Shown: in pieces, positions 6,166-9,442 of the stretch | How positions within the stretch are numbered: the stretch's first letter is position 1 | Layout of the letters: the number at the start of each line of letters is the position of its first letter | DNA from: JAAUQA01 sp036351435 | Lineage (GTDB): Bacteria; Pseudomonadota; Gammaproteobacteria; Competibacterales; Competibacteraceae | NCBI GenBank assembly: GCA_036351435.1 | Contig: JAZBPA010000003.1 | Span: forward strand, 1-9,442 | Direction: 5' to 3' | Length of the DNA stretch: 9,442 bases | Position numbers and translations under genes: made by a program | Notes under the pieces: model-generated | The model's database searches: none | What the model saw: only the letters and a program-made list of their open reading frames with translations | Told to the model about the DNA's origin: nothing

Positions 6166-6906
6166 CTAGACCGCTCCGAGCAACGGTGCAAATAATCCTT
6201 CAAACCAGCCGTCGCCCGGCCATAACCGACTCAGCAACTGTTGATAATGCTCTGGGTTTTTGAGCTGTTCCAGAAATGGCTGAGGGGAAGGCGCCAGATA
6301 ATACAGGCCGATGATGGCCAGATACATGTTCATGGTCCCCAGCGGATTCTTGATACTACCCAAATTAAACGCCGTGCCGAATGAGCGCTTAAGCTTCATG
6401 CCGAATAGGTTCACGCTGTACATTTCATCCAACAGCAGATGAACCGCAAACCCCAGGAATACGAACAGACCGCATAGCCAGGCATGGACGGCGGGAAACC
6501 CTAACAAACGAGACGCTAATAACACGCTGATCAGCCCGGCAATGACACCCGCCGGGATGGAATGAACCAGCCCCCGATGTACCGTCATGTTGACGAACAA
6601 CGGGCATAATCCGTAGCGTATCCCAGCAAAACACACTGTCCATACAATGGTTAATTCCAACAGAGAATAATGCCCGCTGAAATGCAGCACCATTAAAAAA
6701 GCGCAGATCACAGCGAGCAGATTGAAGGCCACGCGAAAAGGCACAGAACTTTTCGAATCCACATCCGGTAACAACCCACCAGCAGTGCCTAGCACGAAAT
6801 AAGTCATGACATGCTGGTGAGCGGCAACGCCCGCTAGCATTAGGCTGGTTGCCGCAACGCCGCTGACTGCCGCCGCACCGATGAGGTGGGTTTTAAAATC
6901 CGCCAT
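6166..6906 (-). CDS. YdjM-like membrane-bound metal-dependent hydrolase
   Basis: A 246-residue inner-membrane protein of the YdjM/PF04307 family, annotated as metal-dependent hydrolases with unknown substrate. Putative metal ligands are all present: His7 (FKTHLIGA), Asp48 and Asp50 in GLLPDVDS, His110 and His115 in VHRGLVHS, and His156 with Asp160 in VHLLLDE. Several hydrophobic helices separate these motifs (about 9-28, 34-48, 57-76, 84-100, 117-136, 139-160 and 192-206). The ATG at 6904-6906 gives the expected short lead into His7. No Shine-Dalgarno sequence is evident; the DUF2333 gene stops 15 bases upstream, so coupling within a valS-DUF2333-ydjM transcript is likely. E. coli ydjM is SOS-regulated, but I see no LexA box here and the context differs, so that role should not be transferred. 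Confidence 0.9.
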   Translation of the reverse strand: MADFKTHLIGAAAVSGVAATSLMLAGVAAHQHVMTYFVLGTAGGLLPDVDSKSSVPFRVAFNLLAVICAFLMVLHFSGHYSLLELTIVWTVCFAGIRYGLCPLFVNMTVHRGLVHSIPAGVIAGLISVLLASRLLGFPAVHAWLCGLFVFLGFAVHLLLDEMYSVNLFGMKLKRSFGTAFNLGSIKNPLGTMNMYLAIIGLYYLAPSPQPFLEQLKNPEHYQQLLSRLWPGDGWFEGLFAPLLGAV

Positions 6907-6921
6907 GCGTCAGTTGCTTGA

Positions 6922-8010
6922 TCAACCCTGTTGCAACAGACCGCGCAGATCAATAATGGCGGCATTGGCGCGAGAAATATAAGACGCCATAACCAAGGAG
7001 TGATTGGCCAACGGCCCGAATCCGGTGCCGTTCAGTACCATCGGGCTCCACATGGGGTCGTTAGCGCTCTTTAATTCGCGGATAATCTGGCGCAGCGAAA
7101 CTTCGGCGTTCTTATCGCGCAGCACTTGGCGAAAATCGACCTCTATCGCGTACAACGTATGCAGCAATGCCCAAGTGTAGCCACGAGCCTCGTAGAACAC
7201 ATCGTCAATTTGCAACCAAGGTGTTTGGACCAACTCCTGCGAGGGGGTTGACGTCGACTGCTCGGCGTTGGGATCACCGGCTAAATTGAGGTTATAACGC
7301 AATTGCCCCACGCTGGCGCCTAGCCGCTGTGCCAGACTGCCCAAACGTTTTTCCACAATCACTAAATATTCGCGCAGATTATCGGCACGAGTGAGGAATT
7401 GGCCATCTTGCGCCTGTTCGTCATACAAGCGACCGAGATAACTCTCTAAAGCCCTCAAGCCTTTCTTGTACTCGGATTCCGTAGACGGCAGAATCCAAGA
7501 TTCAGAATCGTAATTGAATTGCGGTTGGGCAATCGTCAAATCCTTATCTTCCACAGACTGGCTTTGCGAGCGGCTGAAATCGTTACGCAGCGCTTGCAAT
7601 GAATCGCGCAATTCCAGCAATGCACCGAATTCCCAGTTCGGCATATTGTCCAGGTACAAGCCCGGCGGAAAGATATCGTTGCTCAGATAGCCGCCCGGTT
7701 TGTATAACAAGGTTTCGGCCACGTGCATGACGGTTGCTGTGGTGATAACCCCTGGCACCAACTTGGTTTCATCCCCGTCGACTTTTTCCAGCGCATTAGC
7801 GCGCACATCAAAGAAATCCGGTTCCCGCGACCACAGGATACCCAACACCACGACCACGATCGCGTAGGTCACCAAGGCTAGGCCCACAGTCCAAACCAGG
7901 CCCTTTTCCTTCCAGGTGCGTGGGTTATAAAGATGCGCGACACGGCCGACGCTATCGCGAGATTTATCCGCTAGGGCCTTGACCCGGCTCGGTTTATTGA
8001 GTTGTTCCAC
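6922..8010 (-). CDS. DUF2333 family membrane-anchored protein
   Basis: A 362-residue protein matching DUF2333, a proteobacterial family of unknown function. A basic cytoplasmic N-terminus (about 1-37) with the RVAHLYNPRTWKEKG stretch is followed by one membrane helix (about 38-60) and a large, probably periplasmic domain rich in helices. Visible blocks are GVITTATVMHVAETLLYKPGGYLSND (about 87-112), PGLYLDNMPNWEFGALLELRD, an acidic linker near residues 150-165, and a C-terminal stretch ending NGTGFGPLANHSLVMASYISRANAAIIDLR. The start is GTG at 8008-8010 and is well supported by AGGAG six bases upstream. It lies 49 bases after valS on the same strand and 15 bases before the YdjM-like gene, so the three are probably one operon. 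No catalytic motif is recognised. Confidence 0.9.
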   Translation of the reverse strand: MEQLNKPSRVKALADKSRDSVGRVAHLYNPRTWKEKGLVWTVGLALVTYAIVVVVLGILWSREPDFFDVRANALEKVDGDETKLVPGVITTATVMHVAETLLYKPGGYLSNDIFPPGLYLDNMPNWEFGALLELRDSLQALRNDFSRSQSQSVEDKDLTIAQPQFNYDSESWILPSTESEYKKGLRALESYLGRLYDEQAQDGQFLTRADNLREYLVIVEKRLGSLAQRLGASVGQLRYNLNLAGDPNAEQSTSTPSQELVQTPWLQIDDVFYEARGYTWALLHTLYAIEVDFRQVLRDKNAEVSLRQIIRELKSANDPMWSPMVLNGTGFGPLANHSLVMASYISRANAAIIDLRGLLQQG

Positions 8011-8059
8011 GTATTCTCCTCCGCTGCTGCGAGTAATGATGGGACTGTTACGTATTCGG

Positions 8060-9442
8060 TTACAGTCGCTGCATACGTTGTAATTGCTCGTCCAGTCGTG
8101 TCACCGCTTGGCGCATTTCCTGTTGACGATCGCGTTCTTTGGCTACCACTGCGGCAGGAGCGCGATTGATGAAATCACTGTTCTCTAACTTCGCTTCACT
8201 CTTGATTAGTTCTTTACGGAGTTTTTCGATTTCCTTGGATAAACGGGCGATTTCCGCATCCTTATCGATTAAGCCGGCCAACGGGATTAAGATTTTTAGC
8301 TCCCCCACCAACGCAATCGCCGATTCCGGTTCCGCGTTATCCGGGTTCAGCCAATCGATCGCCGATAAGCGCCCCAGTCTGGTCAAATAGACGTAGTTGT
8401 CAGCCAACCTTTGCCAGTCTGATTCAGTCCCATTGGCCAACAACACCGGCAGAGGTTTGCCCGGTGCGATGTTCATCTCAGCCCGGATACGGCGCACTCC
8501 CAGCAACACCTGTTGCACCCAGTTCATTTCAGCTTCCGCTGCTTCGTCAATCCGTTTAGCGTCTGTCTGGGGATAGGATTGCAACATGATGGTTTCACCG
8601 GGCACACCGGCCAACGGCGCCACTCGTTGCCAGATTTCCTCGGTAATAAACGGCATGATCGGGTGCGCCAGTCGCAACACCGTTTCCAGCACTTGGACCA
8701 GGGTTCGGCGAGTGCCCCGGCAAGCCGCTTCACTGGCCGTTGCTTCGGTTAACACCGGTTTGGATAACTCCAGATACCAATCGCAATACTCGCTCCAGAG
8801 AAACTCATAAATGGCCTGCGCGGCAAGATCCAACCGGTAGTGCCGCAATGACTCGTTGACGGTCTTCACGGTGGCTTGCAGACGGGAATCAATCCAGCGG
8901 TCAGCCAAGCTCAATTCAAACAACGCGTCGTCCTTGAGTCCGGTATCTTGTCCTTCAGTATTCATCAATACATAGCGGGCCGCATTCCACAGTTTGTTAC
9001 AGAAATTACGATAGCCTTCCACCCGGCCTAAGTCGAACACGACATCACGACCGGTAGTCGCCAGTGCCGCGAAGGTAAAGCGCAACGCATCGGTACCGTA
9101 GGGACGGATGCCGTCCGGGAATTGACGACGGGTTGATTTTTCAATGCGGGCCGCCATCTGCGGCTGCATCAGTCCGGTGGTTCGTTTAGTGACCAGCTCT
9201 TCCAGTTCAATGCCGTCGATGATATCTATGGGGTCAAGGACATTCCCTTTGGATTTGGACATCTTCTGCCCATCCTGATCTCGCACTAGGCCATGAATAT
9301 AGATCTCGCGGAACGGTACATTGCCCATGAACTTGAGACCCATCATGATCATCCGGGCAACCCAGAAAAAAATAATGTCGAAGCCGGTGACCAGCACGCT
9401 GGTGGGATAGAAGGTATTGAGCTCCTTGGTTTCTTGCGGCCA
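8060..9442 (-). CDS. valS: Valyl-tRNA synthetase, C-terminal part only
   Basis: The last 460 residues of ValS, the class I enzyme that charges tRNA-Val; the start and the HIGH motif lie right of the window and the frame is open to the window edge. The fragment begins WPQETKELNTFYPTS and reads into VLVTGFDIIFFWVARM, a strongly conserved ValS block. The KMSKS signature (QKMSKSKGNVLDP) is at 9251-9265, about 400 residues from the end, as in E. coli ValS (951 residues). The anticodon-binding helical domain follows (DRWIDSRLQATVKTVNESL, then FLWSEYCDWYLELSK, then HPIMPFITEEIWQR), and the C-terminal coiled-coil arm is visible (about 395-460, rich in Lys/Glu heptads, ending LQRMQRL) before the TAA at 8060-8062. 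It is first in the cluster leading to DUF2333 and ydjM-like. Confidence 0.97.
   Translation of the reverse strand, partial: WPQETKELNTFYPTSVLVTGFDIIFFWVARMIMMGLKFMGNVPFREIYIHGLVRDQDGQKMSKSKGNVLDPIDIIDGIELEELVTKRTTGLMQPQMAARIEKSTRRQFPDGIRPYGTDALRFTFAALATTGRDVVFDLGRVEGYRNFCNKLWNAARYVLMNTEGQDTGLKDDALFELSLADRWIDSRLQATVKTVNESLRHYRLDLAAQAIYEFLWSEYCDWYLELSKPVLTEATASEAACRGTRRTLVQVLETVLRLAHPIMPFITEEIWQRVAPLAGVPGETIMLQSYPQTDAKRIDEAAEAEMNWVQQVLLGVRRIRAEMNIAPGKPLPVLLANGTESDWQRLADNYVYLTRLGRLSAIDWLNPDNAEPESAIALVGELKILIPLAGLIDKDAEIARLSKEIEKLRKELIKSEAKLENSDFINRAPAAVVAKERDRQQEMRQAVTRLDEQLQRMQRL

Noticed and set aside
1..9442. CRISPR array, tRNA, insertion sequence, prophage or integron
   Set aside because: No regularly spaced repeats, tRNA-like cloverleaf, transposase, integrase or terminal repeats were seen anywhere in the window.

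Overview
The window looks like ordinary chromosomal DNA of a gammaproteobacterium. The evidence is a release factor 3 very close to the E. coli type, DUF2970 and DUF2333 proteins (families I associate with Proteobacteria), a DeaD-type cold-shock helicase with a DbpA-like tail, and a bacterial ValS of usual architecture. I see no rRNA, tRNA, CRISPR array, insertion sequence, prophage or integron. Genus cannot be fixed by eye; an environmental gammaproteobacterium is the reasonable inference.

Layout from left to right. (1) Positions 1-423 hold the 3' end of a DUF72 (YecE-like) gene on the plus strand, converging on (2) a full deaD helicase gene (450-2153, minus). (3) A half-length TauE/SafE membrane protein (2271-2630, minus) lies upstream of deaD. 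(4) A 249-bp divergent intergenic region (2631-2879) carries candidate promoters for both directions and a long inverted repeat. (5) A plus-strand run follows: prfC (RF3), a small DUF2970 membrane protein, and a soluble protein with a probable C-terminal peptidoglycan-binding repeat. (6) A Phd/YefM-RelE type toxin-antitoxin pair (5582-6149) has its own sigma70-like promoter, whose -10 box lies inside an inverted repeat, a good candidate autorepression operator. (7) The right third is a minus-strand cluster read valS (partial), DUF2333 protein, YdjM-like membrane metal-dependent hydrolase, converging on the toxin gene.

Functionally the window mixes translation genes (valS, prfC, deaD) with small envelope proteins and one stress or maintenance module. 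Apart from prfC-DUF2970 and the valS-DUF2333-ydjM cluster there is no sign that the genes form one pathway. I did not find a clear new multi-gene system. The items most worth a second look are the lysozyme/peptidoglycan-binding-like protein of unassigned activity at 4733-5518, the toxin-antitoxin control region, the half-length TauE gene with its long structured leader, and the repeat-flanked deaD promoter region.
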